Of a stretch of DNA of 64,000 bases, positions 8,930 through 17,678 are shown piece by piece. Every line of letters begins with the position of its first letter. The stretch's first letter is position 1. The notes beneath the pieces were generated by a model, which was given only the letters and a program-made list of their open reading frames with translations, was not told where the DNA came from and searched no databases. This DNA is from Mucilaginibacter_A sp964244955 (lineage in GTDB: Bacteria; Bacteroidota; Bacteroidia; Sphingobacteriales; Sphingobacteriaceae), in NCBI GenBank assembly GCA_964244955.1, contig CAXTKQ010000002.1, forward strand, positions 30,110 through 94,109, read 5' to 3'. The translations under genes were made by a program, and so were the position numbers.

Positions 8930-10189
8930 ATGAACAAATACATTCTGATAATATTAGCCGGCACTGTACTGTTTGCAACATCGTGTAAAAAGAAACGCAG
9001 CGAGCCGGAAACTCCCCAGCCTCCTGAAACCACTACGCCGGGCACAACGACCCCACCGGGAACTTCGGTTGAAACGGACCCGCCTAATTCACGCTACAGC
9101 CCGGCTTTTACAGGGCAGACCCGCGTCAATGCCGTGCGAACAACTACAGCCTATCAAGCTACCGTAATAATTTCATCCTTAACTAGCCCCTGGGGTATTG
9201 CTGCTTTGCCGGATGGGCGCTTCCTTGTTACGGAAAAGGCGGGTAATATCCGGTCAGTGAGCGCCTCCGGCAGCGTGAGTGCACCAATTACCGGTATCCC
9301 AGCCGTAAACAGCAGCGGCCAGGGAGGCTTGCTCGGCTTATGTATCGATCCTGCCTTTGTGACTAACCGCATGGTCTACTGGTCATTCTCAGAACCGCGT
9401 TCTGAAGGGAATGTGCTTGCGGTGGCTAAAGGCCGGCTTTCTGCAAATAATGCCGATATGGAGAACGTAACAGTGATCTATCGGGCCACACCTTTTTACT
9501 CCGGAACGAACCAGTACGGAAGCAGGGTAATCTTCGACAGGACCGGTGCCCTCATCGTCAGCAGCGGTGACCGTTCCGATCCGGGCATTCGGGTGCAGGC
9601 ACAGTCAGTAAATTCAGCTATCGGTAAGATATTAAGGATTACGACGGATGGACAGCCGGCACCTGGTAATCCAACATTCGCAGGTCAGGCAGATGCTCGG
9701 CCGGAATTATATTCCATGGGCCACAGGAACCAGCATGGCTTAGCCTTCCACCCGGTAACAGGTGAACTTTGGGAAGGTGAACTCGGCCCCAGAGGCGGAG
9801 ACGAAATTAACCTGATCCGGCCCGGTTCAAACTATGGCTGGCCGGTGATCACTTACGGAATAGATTATAGCGGGCAACCAATTGGTAATGCTTTACAGCA
9901 GCAAAGCGGTATGGAACAGCCGGTATATTACTGGGACCCGGTGGTATCGCCCAGCGGCATGACTTTTTATCGCGGTAACCGCATGCCCGAATGGGAAAAT
10001 AATCTCTTTGTTGCTGCATTGAGCGGCATGCATATCGTCCGGTTGGTCATTGAAAACAATCGTGTCACCGGAGAGGAACGGCTGCTTGTTGATGAACGAC
10101 AGCGGTTCAGGGATGTCACGCAGGGGCCTGACAATGCCTTATATGCTATAACTGACGGTGGAAGACTGTACCGCATTGACCGGCAATAA
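8930..10189 (+). CDS. Glucose/sorbosone dehydrogenase-family lipoprotein
   Basis: 419 residues. The start MNKYILIILAGTVLFATSC carries a lipobox, followed by a Pro/Thr-rich linker (~20-55) that would hold the domain off the membrane. The rest is a six-bladed propeller of the GSDH / soluble PQQ aldose dehydrogenase type: PWGIAALPDGRFLVTEKAG, GGLLGLCIDPAF, YSMGHRNQHGLAFHP, EGELGPRGGDEINLI and NYGWPVITYG. Family members oxidise sugars with PQQ as cofactor; the conserved GHRNxxG and GDEIN elements are present. It follows the decarboxylase-cupin gene by 26 bases and fits a periplasmic oxidation pathway. Confidence 0.9.
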   Translation: MNKYILIILAGTVLFATSCKKKRSEPETPQPPETTTPGTTTPPGTSVETDPPNSRYSPAFTGQTRVNAVRTTTAYQATVIISSLTSPWGIAALPDGRFLVTEKAGNIRSVSASGSVSAPITGIPAVNSSGQGGLLGLCIDPAFVTNRMVYWSFSEPRSEGNVLAVAKGRLSANNADMENVTVIYRATPFYSGTNQYGSRVIFDRTGALIVSSGDRSDPGIRVQAQSVNSAIGKILRITTDGQPAPGNPTFAGQADARPELYSMGHRNQHGLAFHPVTGELWEGELGPRGGDEINLIRPGSNYGWPVITYGIDYSGQPIGNALQQQSGMEQPVYYWDPVVSPSGMTFYRGNRMPEWENNLFVAALSGMHIVRLVIENNRVTGEERLLVDERQRFRDVTQGPDNALYAITDGGRLYRIDRQ

Positions 10190-10309
10190 TAAAGGATGCA
10201 TCAAATGTTAAATATATTTTATACCTTTTGATAACTAAGAGTTTAGACCTCGGACCAATATATAAACCATCAATTACGAACAGCTTATAAACAGCCAAAT
10301 CAACATCCA

Positions 10310-12571
10310 ATGGAAGAGACTAAAACCAATTTAAACAGGCGGGCCTTTTTGAAGGCTTCTGCACTTGTCGGCGGTGGGCTGATGATCCAATTCAGCGCCC
10401 TCGGTAAAATGGGGCTTGCCGAAAGAGGTATTGATGCCGCAGCCGCGGCTGAATGGAGTGAGTTAACTGGATATATCAAGATCACAGCGGATAATGTTAT
10501 TAAGCTTATTTGCCCAAACCCGGAGTTTGGACAGAATGTAATGACCTCGCTGCCGATGATGGTAGCTGAAGAATTGGATGTTGACTGGAAGGCAGTAGTG
10601 GTTGAAATGGGCCCGCATGATAATACCAAATTAGGGCCTCAATTCACAGGCGGCAGTAATTCTATGAGAATGTACTGGAAACCACTCCGGGAAGCAGGAG
10701 CCGCAGCCCGTAACATGCTGATGCAGACAGCAGCCCAAACCTGGGTAGTGCCGATAGAAGAATTAACAACTAAGGCCGGGGTAATTCACCATGTTAAAAG
10801 CGGAAAGTCTGGCAAGTATGGTGGCTTTGCAGCAAAAGCTGCGGGTATACCGGTACCAAAGGGCGTCAAGTTGAAAGATGTTAAAAAATTCAATGTTGTA
10901 AGGCACTCCCAAAAGAATGTTGAAGGAACAAAGATCATCAGCGGTAAACCATTATTTGGGTTGGACTACAAGCATGAAGGTATGCTGATCGCCATGATCC
11001 AGCATCCGCCTGCTTTCGGACTGGCACTAAAATCTTTTGATGCATCGCAGACATTGAAGATGCCGGGAATCAAAGACGTATTTAAAATAAAACTGTACGA
11101 AGACGGGTTTGAACAGGGCGGTTTTGATACGCGCACGTTTAACGAGTTGCTGGTAATAGTTGGTAAAACGACCTGGGAAGTAATGCAAGCCCGAAAAAAG
11201 CTTGTAGTGGAATGGGTGCCGGCCGGTGATACCAAAGACACGATGCAGGGCCGCGGAGGAAAAAGAGAAGTGGTTGTTCCCGGTGAATTGGAAACTACTG
11301 CTGCACAACACGAAAAAATGCGGAAACGTGCCAGTGAGCCGGCGCAGCAACTAAGAAAAGACGGCGACCCTGAAACCGCATTTAAGAACGCGGCACAGAT
11401 CATAGAACGTACCTACAACGCACCGTTCCTGGCACATAACTGTATGGAGCCTATGAACTTCTTTGCCCATGTTACGGATGAAAAAGCGCTAGTGGTTGGG
11501 CCTTTACAGGCTCCCGGATGGACGGAGCCAACGCTTTCAAAAATTTTAAAACTTCCTGCCGAAAAGATCGAAATTCAAATGACCCGCATGGGTGGTGGAT
11601 TTGGCCGCAGGGCGTATGGTCACTATTTGCTGGAAGCTGCCCTGATCTCTCAGAAAGCGAAAGCACCGATCAAACTGATCTACAGCCGCGAAGATGATAC
11701 AACTTATGGCATTTACCGCCCGATGTATACTGCAACGTACCGAGCGGCACTGGATGCTAACAAGAACCTGATCGCCTTTCATGTCAAAGGAGGCGGCATT
11801 CCGGAGAACGCGATCCACCCGAACAGGTTTCCCGCCGGTGCAGTAGACAATTACCTTGCCGAAGGTTGGGAGATCCCGTCCAATATTACCATAGGTGCAT
11901 TCCGGGCGCCAAGGTCAAACTTCAATGCGGCCGCAGAGCAGTCTTTCCTGGACGAATTAGCGGAAGCAATGGGTAAAGACCCGATAGACTTCCGGCTGGA
12001 ATTATTGACGAGGGCGAAGGAAAAGCCTGTAGGCAAAAACAACGAGTATGATGCGGACCGGTACGCCGGGGTGTTAAAATTGGTTAAAGAAAAATCAGGA
12101 TGGAACGGTACTGAACAAAATAAATTTCACCGTGGTGTTGCGGCTTATTTCTGCCATAATTCCTATGCGGCACACGTTGTGGATATGACGACGAAAACAG
12201 GGCAGCCTTATGTTGAAAGGGTATTTAGCGCTATTGATTGCGGAATCGTGATCAACCCGGACGCCGCATCAAATATGGTGCAGGGCGCGGTTGTTGACGG
12301 TATAGGAAACTCACTGTATGGCGGACTGACACATAAGGACGGAGTGGTACAGGAAAATAATTTCCATTCTTATAGGATCATCCGGATGCATGAAGCGCCT
12401 AAAAAAGTAGAGGTTCATTTCGTACAGAATGATATTGACCCAACAGGATTAGGTGAACCGCCATTTCCGCCTGTTTTTGGCGCAGTGGCGAGTGCTTTAT
12501 ACAAAGCGACCGGACGTCGTTATTATCAGCAGCCGTTTTCATTACCACAGCCGGAAACACCTGCCGTTTAA
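10310..12571 (+). CDS. Molybdenum hydroxylase large subunit (isoquinoline 1-oxidoreductase beta-like)
   Basis: 753 residues. It starts with a twin-arginine signal (NRRAFLKAS), so it is exported folded. The rest is the xanthine-dehydrogenase-family molybdopterin-binding subunit, IorB type, with MTRMGGGFGRRAYGHYLLEA, GAFRAPRSNFNAAAEQSFLDE and GLGEPPFPPVFGAVASA. IorB-type enzymes hydroxylate aldehydes or N-heterocycles and pass electrons through the 2Fe-2S subunit to a cytochrome. Both partner genes follow directly at 12607 and 13077. The substrate cannot be assigned. A gap of 120 bases upstream may hold the promoter. Confidence 0.92.
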   Translation: MEETKTNLNRRAFLKASALVGGGLMIQFSALGKMGLAERGIDAAAAAEWSELTGYIKITADNVIKLICPNPEFGQNVMTSLPMMVAEELDVDWKAVVVEMGPHDNTKLGPQFTGGSNSMRMYWKPLREAGAAARNMLMQTAAQTWVVPIEELTTKAGVIHHVKSGKSGKYGGFAAKAAGIPVPKGVKLKDVKKFNVVRHSQKNVEGTKIISGKPLFGLDYKHEGMLIAMIQHPPAFGLALKSFDASQTLKMPGIKDVFKIKLYEDGFEQGGFDTRTFNELLVIVGKTTWEVMQARKKLVVEWVPAGDTKDTMQGRGGKREVVVPGELETTAAQHEKMRKRASEPAQQLRKDGDPETAFKNAAQIIERTYNAPFLAHNCMEPMNFFAHVTDEKALVVGPLQAPGWTEPTLSKILKLPAEKIEIQMTRMGGGFGRRAYGHYLLEAALISQKAKAPIKLIYSREDDTTYGIYRPMYTATYRAALDANKNLIAFHVKGGGIPENAIHPNRFPAGAVDNYLAEGWEIPSNITIGAFRAPRSNFNAAAEQSFLDELAEAMGKDPIDFRLELLTRAKEKPVGKNNEYDADRYAGVLKLVKEKSGWNGTEQNKFHRGVAAYFCHNSYAAHVVDMTTKTGQPYVERVFSAIDCGIVINPDAASNMVQGAVVDGIGNSLYGGLTHKDGVVQENNFHSYRIIRMHEAPKKVEVHFVQNDIDPTGLGEPPFPPVFGAVASALYKATGRRYYQQPFSLPQPETPAV

Positions 12572-12606
12572 ATCAAGGATATTCTTTAAAACATAACATC
12601 AAAAAG

Positions 12607-13080
12607 ATGATCACATTAAATATCAATAAGAAAACCTACCAGATAGATGCGGATCCGAATACACCATTATTATGGGTGTTGCGGGATCACGTTGGGCTCG
12701 TTGGAACCAAATATGGATGCGGCGTAGCGCAATGCGGTGCCTGTGTAGTGCATCTCAACGGCGAAGCCGTTCGTTCCTGCGTTACAAAATTAAGCCGGGC
12801 TGAGGGAAAAAAAGTAGTGACAATAGAAGGCTTATCTGCAACCAATAACCACCCGCTGCAAAAAGCCTGGCTGGACTTAGATGTATCACAATGCGGTTAC
12901 TGCCAGGCCGGACAGATCATGTCAGCTGCTGTGCTGCTTAAAGAAAACAAAAAACCTACTGACCAGGACATCGATGATGCCATGGCAGGGAATATTTGTC
13001 GCTGCGGTACTTATTTGCGCATACGCGAGGCTATTCATTTAGCGGCCGAATTGCAGGGAAAGGAGACATCATCGAAATGA
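12607..13080 (+). CDS. 2Fe-2S subunit of the molybdenum hydroxylase (IorA-like)
   Basis: 157 residues. The N-terminal plant-type 2Fe-2S cluster has YGCGVAQCGACVVHL, and the C-terminal second cluster has CGYCQAGQI and GNICRCGTYLRIREAI, exactly the two-cluster plan of IorA/CoxS small subunits. It transfers electrons from the molybdenum centre. No signal peptide, so it is probably carried out with the Tat-bearing large subunit. The stop overlaps the next ATG (ATGA at 13077-13080), coupling it to the cytochrome. Confidence 0.95.
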   Translation: MITLNINKKTYQIDADPNTPLLWVLRDHVGLVGTKYGCGVAQCGACVVHLNGEAVRSCVTKLSRAEGKKVVTIEGLSATNNHPLQKAWLDLDVSQCGYCQAGQIMSAAVLLKENKKPTDQDIDDAMAGNICRCGTYLRIREAIHLAAELQGKETSSK

Positions 13081-13679
13081 AAAGGAAATCCATTGTTATT
13101 ATGGGAACGCTGATGATTATGGTCGCTATAATGGCTTTTAGTCTGAACACTTCCAAATCAATAAACGCACCTGTTATAGTAAAAAAGGATAGCGTAGCAT
13201 CTGTAGCCGCTTTCAACCAAGTCTATACAGTATTGATGAGTGCCCGTTGTATGAATTGCCATCCGTCTGGGGACGTCCCTCTTCAGGGAGACGACAGCCA
13301 TTTACATACCATGCTTCCTAAGAGAGGTATCGACGGTAAAGGAGTTTACGCAATGAAGTGTTCAAACTGCCATCAGCCAACCAATACGCCGGGTGTGCAT
13401 ACGCCTCCGGGAAATCCTAACTGGCATTTGCCGCCGGCAAATATGAAGATGGTTTTCCAGGGTAAAACCCCACGTCAGTTAGCGCAGCAACTAATAGACC
13501 CTAAGCGGAACGGCCGTAAGGATATGAAGAAATTGATAGCACACGCAGATGATGACCTGGTATTGGCCGGATGGAATATGGGCGAGGGTCGTAAACTTCC
13601 GCCGATGAGCCACGCTGCATTTAAAAAAGCATGGGTTACTTGGCTTACAACAGGTGCATTTGCACCTGCTTCTAAATAA
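13077..13679 (+). CDS. Two-haem cytochrome c partner of the molybdenum hydroxylase
   Basis: 200 residues, starting at the ATG that overlaps the 2Fe-2S gene stop; AGGAGA at 13061-13066 is a good ribosome site. An N-terminal hydrophobic segment (IVIMGTLMIMVAIMAFSL) exports or anchors it. Two CxxCH haem sites are visible, CMNCH and CSNCH, and Met residues in NWHLPPANMKM or RKLPPMSH may be axial ligands. Proteins of this type are often annotated as an isoquinoline 1-oxidoreductase subunit. It should take electrons from the 2Fe-2S subunit and hand them to the respiratory chain. Confidence 0.88.
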   Translation: MKRKSIVIMGTLMIMVAIMAFSLNTSKSINAPVIVKKDSVASVAAFNQVYTVLMSARCMNCHPSGDVPLQGDDSHLHTMLPKRGIDGKGVYAMKCSNCHQPTNTPGVHTPPGNPNWHLPPANMKMVFQGKTPRQLAQQLIDPKRNGRKDMKKLIAHADDDLVLAGWNMGEGRKLPPMSHAAFKKAWVTWLTTGAFAPASK

Positions 13680-14200
13680 ATTATAGGAGTTAAGGAACTT
13701 AAATGATAATTCCAAGGTGCGACGTATTGCATAGGATATCCAATTTTCAACGCTTAGGCACCAAAAGCGCAAGGCGGGTGAAATGTCAAGGCCGAAGCAC
13801 CGCTAAAAAACAAATTAAAATGCTTCGCTTGTGTAGCCTTTACTTTTCACCCGCCGGTCGGTAACTTTGCCGGACGCGGTGAAATGGGATTATAATACTT
13901 GAGTGGTGCGAAAGGCAGGTGTGTTATGAGGGACGAATTTCACTCCTGCCAGCGGCAGCGAGGCTGACGGCGCAATTAAACCCGGCGCGATAGCGCGAGG
14001 TGCAATGAAGCCGCCTGCCGTAGCTGCATGGTTCCAACGGGTGTACTATTGTTTTGCTTTTCAGCAGCAAAGTCGGACGATTAAAATCAACTGCCCGACA
14101 TGCTACTTTCGGGTGCTTAGCGGTATAATCTTACGGTCAACAGTTTTCAGAATTAAAGCAAGGCGAACAAATGCCCCACCCGCCAATACCTCTGAGGCTG
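13680..14200. other. Gene-free, structured intergenic region
   Basis: About 520 bases with no convincing gene. They hold a nested inverted repeat (13773-13855, separate entry) and a weaker one (GGCAGG 13914-13919 with CCTGCC 13945-13950). Composition looks richer in G+C than the genes to the right. This is the seam between the redox block and the mobilization genes. Confidence 0.6.
13773..13855. repeat. Nested inverted repeat, possible structured RNA
   Basis: Three arm pairs nest without crossing. The outer pair is GGCGGGTGAAA (13773-13783) with TTTCACCCGCC (13845-13855). The middle pair is AAGGC (13788-13792) with GCCTT (13836-13840). The inner pair is CGAAGCA (13793-13799) with TGCTTCG (13821-13827). 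The loop of about 20 bases is A-rich. Either strand could fold into a long hairpin with internal bulges. No matching RNA family is recognised. Confidence 0.55.
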
Positions 14201-15643
14201 TCAACACTTAATATCTTGTATATATTGCCTATAAATTCTTTCAGCCACCTTATTGAATTTCGTTACCTGCTTAGCTAGTATTCTCACCGAATCTCCATCA
14301 GGGTCAAATGAATTGCTATAGCGTGATTGTGAATACGCATTCTGCAACAATTGGTATAGTTGAGCCCCCTCTGTAGTATTCAGTTCAAATACCTCCTTTA
14401 AATCGTTGGTAAATAACAAAGTCAATCTTAGTAACCTTGATAGATTATGCATTTGTACACGGTAACCTATAACGGCTTGTATTATAGCCTTTAATACACT
14501 TTCAACCGACTGATGCAAAAGAAATGATGCAAGCCTAAAGTTATTGTTTGTCCTATATAATTCTGCACCACTTAAAAACTCGGCGCCTTGTTTACCCCAT
14601 CGTTCCCAATTGAACTGTGCCCTGGCTAATAATATGCCCTTAGTTATTTCCGAATGGGCGGGTAATGTTAATTCTGGAGATTGATATAGAACAATTCCCT
14701 TTTCCATTACGGTTGACCAAAAGCGTCTGCCGTTAATAAGCGCTTCTCTGGCGCTATTTACTTTATGGACGATGGCATGTACATGAGCAAGGTATTGACA
14801 GTTATCTTCTATCTTGTTACTGATCTGATGCTCCGGCGTCTTTTCATCATCGGCTATCAGGATAAGCAGGTAGAATATAAACGGCTTTGGATGTGTTCCT
14901 AAATGAATGATCATTTGAACTTCGGGACAGCGGTTTAATATTAAGTTTTTAATTTCATCCAATGCCAATTTTTCGGCTGCTGTTGGTTCGGGGTTTATTG
15001 TTCGTAGAACAATCGGTTCCGTAGATGTTTCGGCTAAACTACTTTCAAGTATACTCCGCTTAAGTTGTGGACGACTACTTTCACGCTGATAGATTAACCA
15101 TGCTGCCGAATACAGCTTGATTAAATTTTCGTAAACATTAATTACCTCACCTGCATATAAAGACTCAACGTCCGCATTGTTATAAAGTGCTACATGTGAC
15201 CATTCGTGTAATTGATCCCTGTATTCTTGGGGTGAGATTGTTTTAAAGACTTTTTTGACTGCCTTATAGGGTTCAAGCTGCTCTTTCAGGGAAAGGTTTT
15301 GAGGGTAGTATTCCCATAGTTCCTTTTCTTCTTCCAATTGATCCTCGGAAACCTTTTCTTGACGGTAAGAGAATCTATTATAATTGACTAAAAGCAGGTA
15401 CATAGCTTCCAAAATCCTCAAATTCAGGTCATATATAAAAAGCAAAGTACCAGGGCCATGACGTTTTTCATCGTAGTGCTGGTCATTAACGACATAATAT
15501 CGCCATTCTTTTAATCGCTTGCCGTGACCGTTTACGGAATCTGCGCTAAAGAAATCAACAACTACAGCCATTGGGTTTTCAATCTCATAATGGCGAAGTG
15601 TTTTGGGGTAATGTTCCCATGGTGCATAAGGTGCGTTGTTCAT
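14201..15643 (-). CDS. NTase-like and HEPN domain protein
   Basis: 480 residues. The C-terminal ~130 residues are a HEPN domain: GAELYRTNNNFRLASFLLHQ has the R-x6-H spacing and the HQSVE motif seen in HEPN helices, and SQSRYSNSFDPD matches the ARAMAYSR-type end. Before it (~230-345) is a segment resembling a minimal nucleotidyltransferase fold (CPEVQMIIHLGTHPKP), but its GS and D-x-D catalytic residues are missing. The N-terminal ~200 residues match nothing I recognise. HEPN proteins are often RNases or toxins in conflict systems. It is divergent from an XRE regulator 141 bases away, which may be its partner or repressor. Confidence 0.7.
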   Translation of the reverse strand: MNNAPYAPWEHYPKTLRHYEIENPMAVVVDFFSADSVNGHGKRLKEWRYYVVNDQHYDEKRHGPGTLLFIYDLNLRILEAMYLLLVNYNRFSYRQEKVSEDQLEEEKELWEYYPQNLSLKEQLEPYKAVKKVFKTISPQEYRDQLHEWSHVALYNNADVESLYAGEVINVYENLIKLYSAAWLIYQRESSRPQLKRSILESSLAETSTEPIVLRTINPEPTAAEKLALDEIKNLILNRCPEVQMIIHLGTHPKPFIFYLLILIADDEKTPEHQISNKIEDNCQYLAHVHAIVHKVNSAREALINGRRFWSTVMEKGIVLYQSPELTLPAHSEITKGILLARAQFNWERWGKQGAEFLSGAELYRTNNNFRLASFLLHQSVESVLKAIIQAVIGYRVQMHNLSRLLRLTLLFTNDLKEVFELNTTEGAQLYQLLQNAYSQSRYSNSFDPDGDSVRILAKQVTKFNKVAERIYRQYIQDIKC

Positions 15644-15749
15644 GTTTGCTCTTTTTTACACCGGCCTCCATTAACCGGCAAAACAAAAGAATAGCGAATC
15701 TTCACCGTGCCGAACCATAAGCGATTGTACTTTACAATAAAGGCGTTGT

Positions 15750-15780
15750 TTTGTACATTTACATTTTAACAATACATTTG
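15750..15780 (+). promoter_or_regulatory. Bacteroidota promoter of the XRE regulator gene
   Basis: TTTG (15750-15753) and TACATTTG (15773-15780) are separated by exactly 19 bases, matching the Bacteroidota -33/-7 consensus TTTG-N19-TAnnTTTG. The start codon at 15785 is only 4 bases after the -7 element, so the transcript would have almost no leader. Confidence 0.75.
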
Positions 15781-15784
15781 ACTT

Positions 15785-16183
15785 ATGACAGAACCAACCT
15801 TGCATATCGGCAGAAAAATCAGTAAGATTCGTGAGTTGCGTGGAATGAAGCAGGAAACGTTGGCAACCGAATTAGGCATTAGTCAGCAAGCTATTTCCAA
15901 AATTGAGCAGAGTGCAGATGTAGAAGATGTAGCCTTAAACAAAATTGCAGTTGCCTTAGGTATAACAAGTGAGGCCATTAAAAATTTTACTGAAGAATCA
16001 ATTTTTAACTACTTCAATACATTTAATGACAATAGTGGCGCAGGTGCTTGGAGCACCAATGGTACATTTAACTTTAATCCTATTGATAAATTGGTAGAAG
16101 TGTTTGAAGAAAATAAGAAGCTTTATGAGCAATTATTGGAAAGTGAACGTGAAAAAATAGAATTACTTAAATCCAAAAGATAA
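15785..16183 (+). CDS. XRE-family regulator with C-terminal coiled coil
   Basis: 132 residues. The helix-turn-helix is at about 8-60 (IRELRGMKQETLATELGISQ then QAISKIEQS). The linker is Asn/Gly-rich and the last 35 residues (VEVFEENKKLYEQLLESERE) form a likely coiled coil for oligomerisation. It is divergent from the NTase-HEPN gene and converges on the reverse transcriptase gene, whose end is 12 bases away. A DNA-binding regulator is certain by family; targets are inferred to be the divergent neighbour and itself. Confidence 0.88.
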   Translation: MTEPTLHIGRKISKIRELRGMKQETLATELGISQQAISKIEQSADVEDVALNKIAVALGITSEAIKNFTEESIFNYFNTFNDNSGAGAWSTNGTFNFNPIDKLVEVFEENKKLYEQLLESEREKIELLKSKR

Positions 16184-16195
16184 TTTAATACACTC

Positions 16196-17065
16196 TCATT
16201 TAAACCCTATTTGCTGCTTAACTTTTAGAGTTTTTTCATTACTTACTTTGGTAACTCTGTTAAAATAGTTGATGCTTCCTTTCGCCTGTGGTGTTTCTTT
16301 ATCATCAAAACTCTCAATTTTAGTCTTATAGCTATCTGATAATCTTAAGCCACCCCTCATTACAATCACATTTGTTACTTTCGGCATGCTGGTTTGATAG
16401 AAAGTTTTGTTGTGACTAATCTTAAAGCCCTTTGATGTGATAATATCTATAATAGTATTGGCCAATGGCTGAAAATCCATTTTTCCAGATAAAGTAATAT
16501 CGTCAACAAAGGTGGTAAATGTCAGGTTATGTAATTTGGCAAATTCCTGTAATTCATTACCGGCATTCACAAAAGCAAGATTAGCTAGATATGGTGAAGT
16601 AGGCGTTCCCTGCGGCAACATTCCTTTATAGGTGGTTAATTTAGTTAAAACATTAGCAGTTTGTGGTGCAAAGCCTCTTGACGCAAACATTTGATAAATC
16701 TGAGTATGGCTGATGCCAGGATAAAAATTCCTAAGATCAGTATTGAAAAAGAATTTATTACCCTGATGCATCTTTGCGTTTAGAATGTTATCTCTGCGCT
16801 CAATACCGCCAAAGGCATACGATGGTAACTTAATTCGTTTGAATACATTCCTGTAAATGCCACGCTGCACATTTTTTAAAAGTGTAATACTGGGGTATAA
16901 ATCTCTTGTTCTCAATTTTCCATTCTTATCCTTTAATTGTACTCCGTCTTTACCTAACTTGGGATTGCTGATTAAATAATAAAACTTTTCTATATTATCT
17001 ACGAGATAATTTAACTCGTTAGGTTTAATATTCAGTATCTGGCAAAGCTTAAAAGTATCAAGCAT
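16196..17065 (-). CDS. Retron-like reverse transcriptase
   Basis: 289 residues, the compact size of retron enzymes. Seen in order: a NAKMH segment (96-100) at the place of the retron NAxxH signature, the first catalytic Asp in FFFNTDLRNFYP (D110), MLPQGTPTSP (149-158), and the active site TFVDDITLSG (D188, D189), with FVDD in place of the usual YADD. VTN (230-232) lies where retrons carry VTG. No maturase, endonuclease or other fused domain. It starts 6 bases after an XRE gene, so the two are co-transcribed. A retron with an HTH effector is the likely reading; a group-II-like or other defence RT is the alternative. Confidence 0.8.
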   Translation of the reverse strand: MLDTFKLCQILNIKPNELNYLVDNIEKFYYLISNPKLGKDGVQLKDKNGKLRTRDLYPSITLLKNVQRGIYRNVFKRIKLPSYAFGGIERRDNILNAKMHQGNKFFFNTDLRNFYPGISHTQIYQMFASRGFAPQTANVLTKLTTYKGMLPQGTPTSPYLANLAFVNAGNELQEFAKLHNLTFTTFVDDITLSGKMDFQPLANTIIDIITSKGFKISHNKTFYQTSMPKVTNVIVMRGGLRLSDSYKTKIESFDDKETPQAKGSINYFNRVTKVSNEKTLKVKQQIGFK

Positions 17066-17071
17066 GGTTGT

Positions 17072-17356
17072 TTAAAAAAAGTTATGTATCATTCCTTTAA
17101 TAGAGGGTTCAATAATTTTAAAAGTTTCCTGCTTCTTTGGATCAATATCTTCTATAGATAATGACATGAAAAACAATATGGGTAGCGGTACCTCTAAAGC
17201 AGCGGCAATCGTTTTCAAAACGGATAAAGCCGGTTCCTTTTGATTATTTTCGATTTTTGACAGGTAAGCTTGTGTCATATCGCATTTATCAGCCAGTTCA
17301 TTTTGCTTGTAACCTTTTTTGACACGGTACTCTTTAATACTATTTCCTAAATCCAT
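17072..17356 (-). CDS. XRE-family HTH protein, RT partner
   Basis: 94 residues. The XRE helix-turn-helix spans ~5-60 (YRVKKGYKQNELADKCDMTQ, YLSKIENNQKEP), followed by a hydrophobic tail (LPILFFMSL) and an acidic C-terminus. It precedes the reverse transcriptase with a 6-base gap. Some retron types carry a small HTH protein as partner, which would fit, but it could equally be the operon's own repressor. Confidence 0.88.
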   Translation of the reverse strand: MDLGNSIKEYRVKKGYKQNELADKCDMTQAYLSKIENNQKEPALSVLKTIAAALEVPLPILFFMSLSIEDIDPKKQETFKIIEPSIKGMIHNFF

Positions 17357-17384
17357 GATAATTAGATAAAATAGGGGTGTCAGA

Positions 17385-17624
17385 TTAAAACAGGTTCTTG
17401 AAGTGGTCTGCTACAGTAAATACTTTCATTAGAATACCAACAACCTTAATGCAAAGGTCAGCATTGGCATGAAGTTCCTGGGCTTCGCCCATCTCTTCAA
17501 GTTTTGTAATACAGTCTTTTAAAAGAACTTGCTCGTCCTCTGAGAACGAACAGCAGTAGTTTGAAATGATGCTCCTAATACCTTGTATAAGGGCATCGTT
17601 GTTTTTGATACCATGATTTTGCAT
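17385..17624 (-). CDS. Small helical protein of unknown function
   Basis: 79 residues from ATG at 17624; a GTG at 17678 would give 97. No family recognised. Predicted largely helical, with NNDALIQGIRSIISNYCCSF and DLCIKVVGILMKVFTVADHF as amphipathic stretches and an acidic middle (LLKDCITKLEEMGEAQEL). It is first in a three-gene unit (this, XRE, RT), ending 28 bases before the XRE start. It could be an accessory or toxin in the RT system. Confidence 0.55.
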   Translation of the reverse strand: MQNHGIKNNDALIQGIRSIISNYCCSFSEDEQVLLKDCITKLEEMGEAQELHANADLCIKVVGILMKVFTVADHFKNLF

Positions 17625-17678
17625 GATCTGTGAATTGAATTTAATTAGGCGAAATTGCCTTCCTATATTCCCAACCAC

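Noticed and set aside
14005..14211. Small open frame of 68 codons in the structured intergenic region
   Set aside because: Composition and content (CFAFQQQSRTIKINC) show no family, and it overlaps the end of the NTase-HEPN gene.
16196..17065. Diversity-generating retroelement
   Set aside because: No template/variable repeat pair with A-specific changes and no Avd gene next to the RT; the four-helix gene lies 22 kb away in the arg operon.
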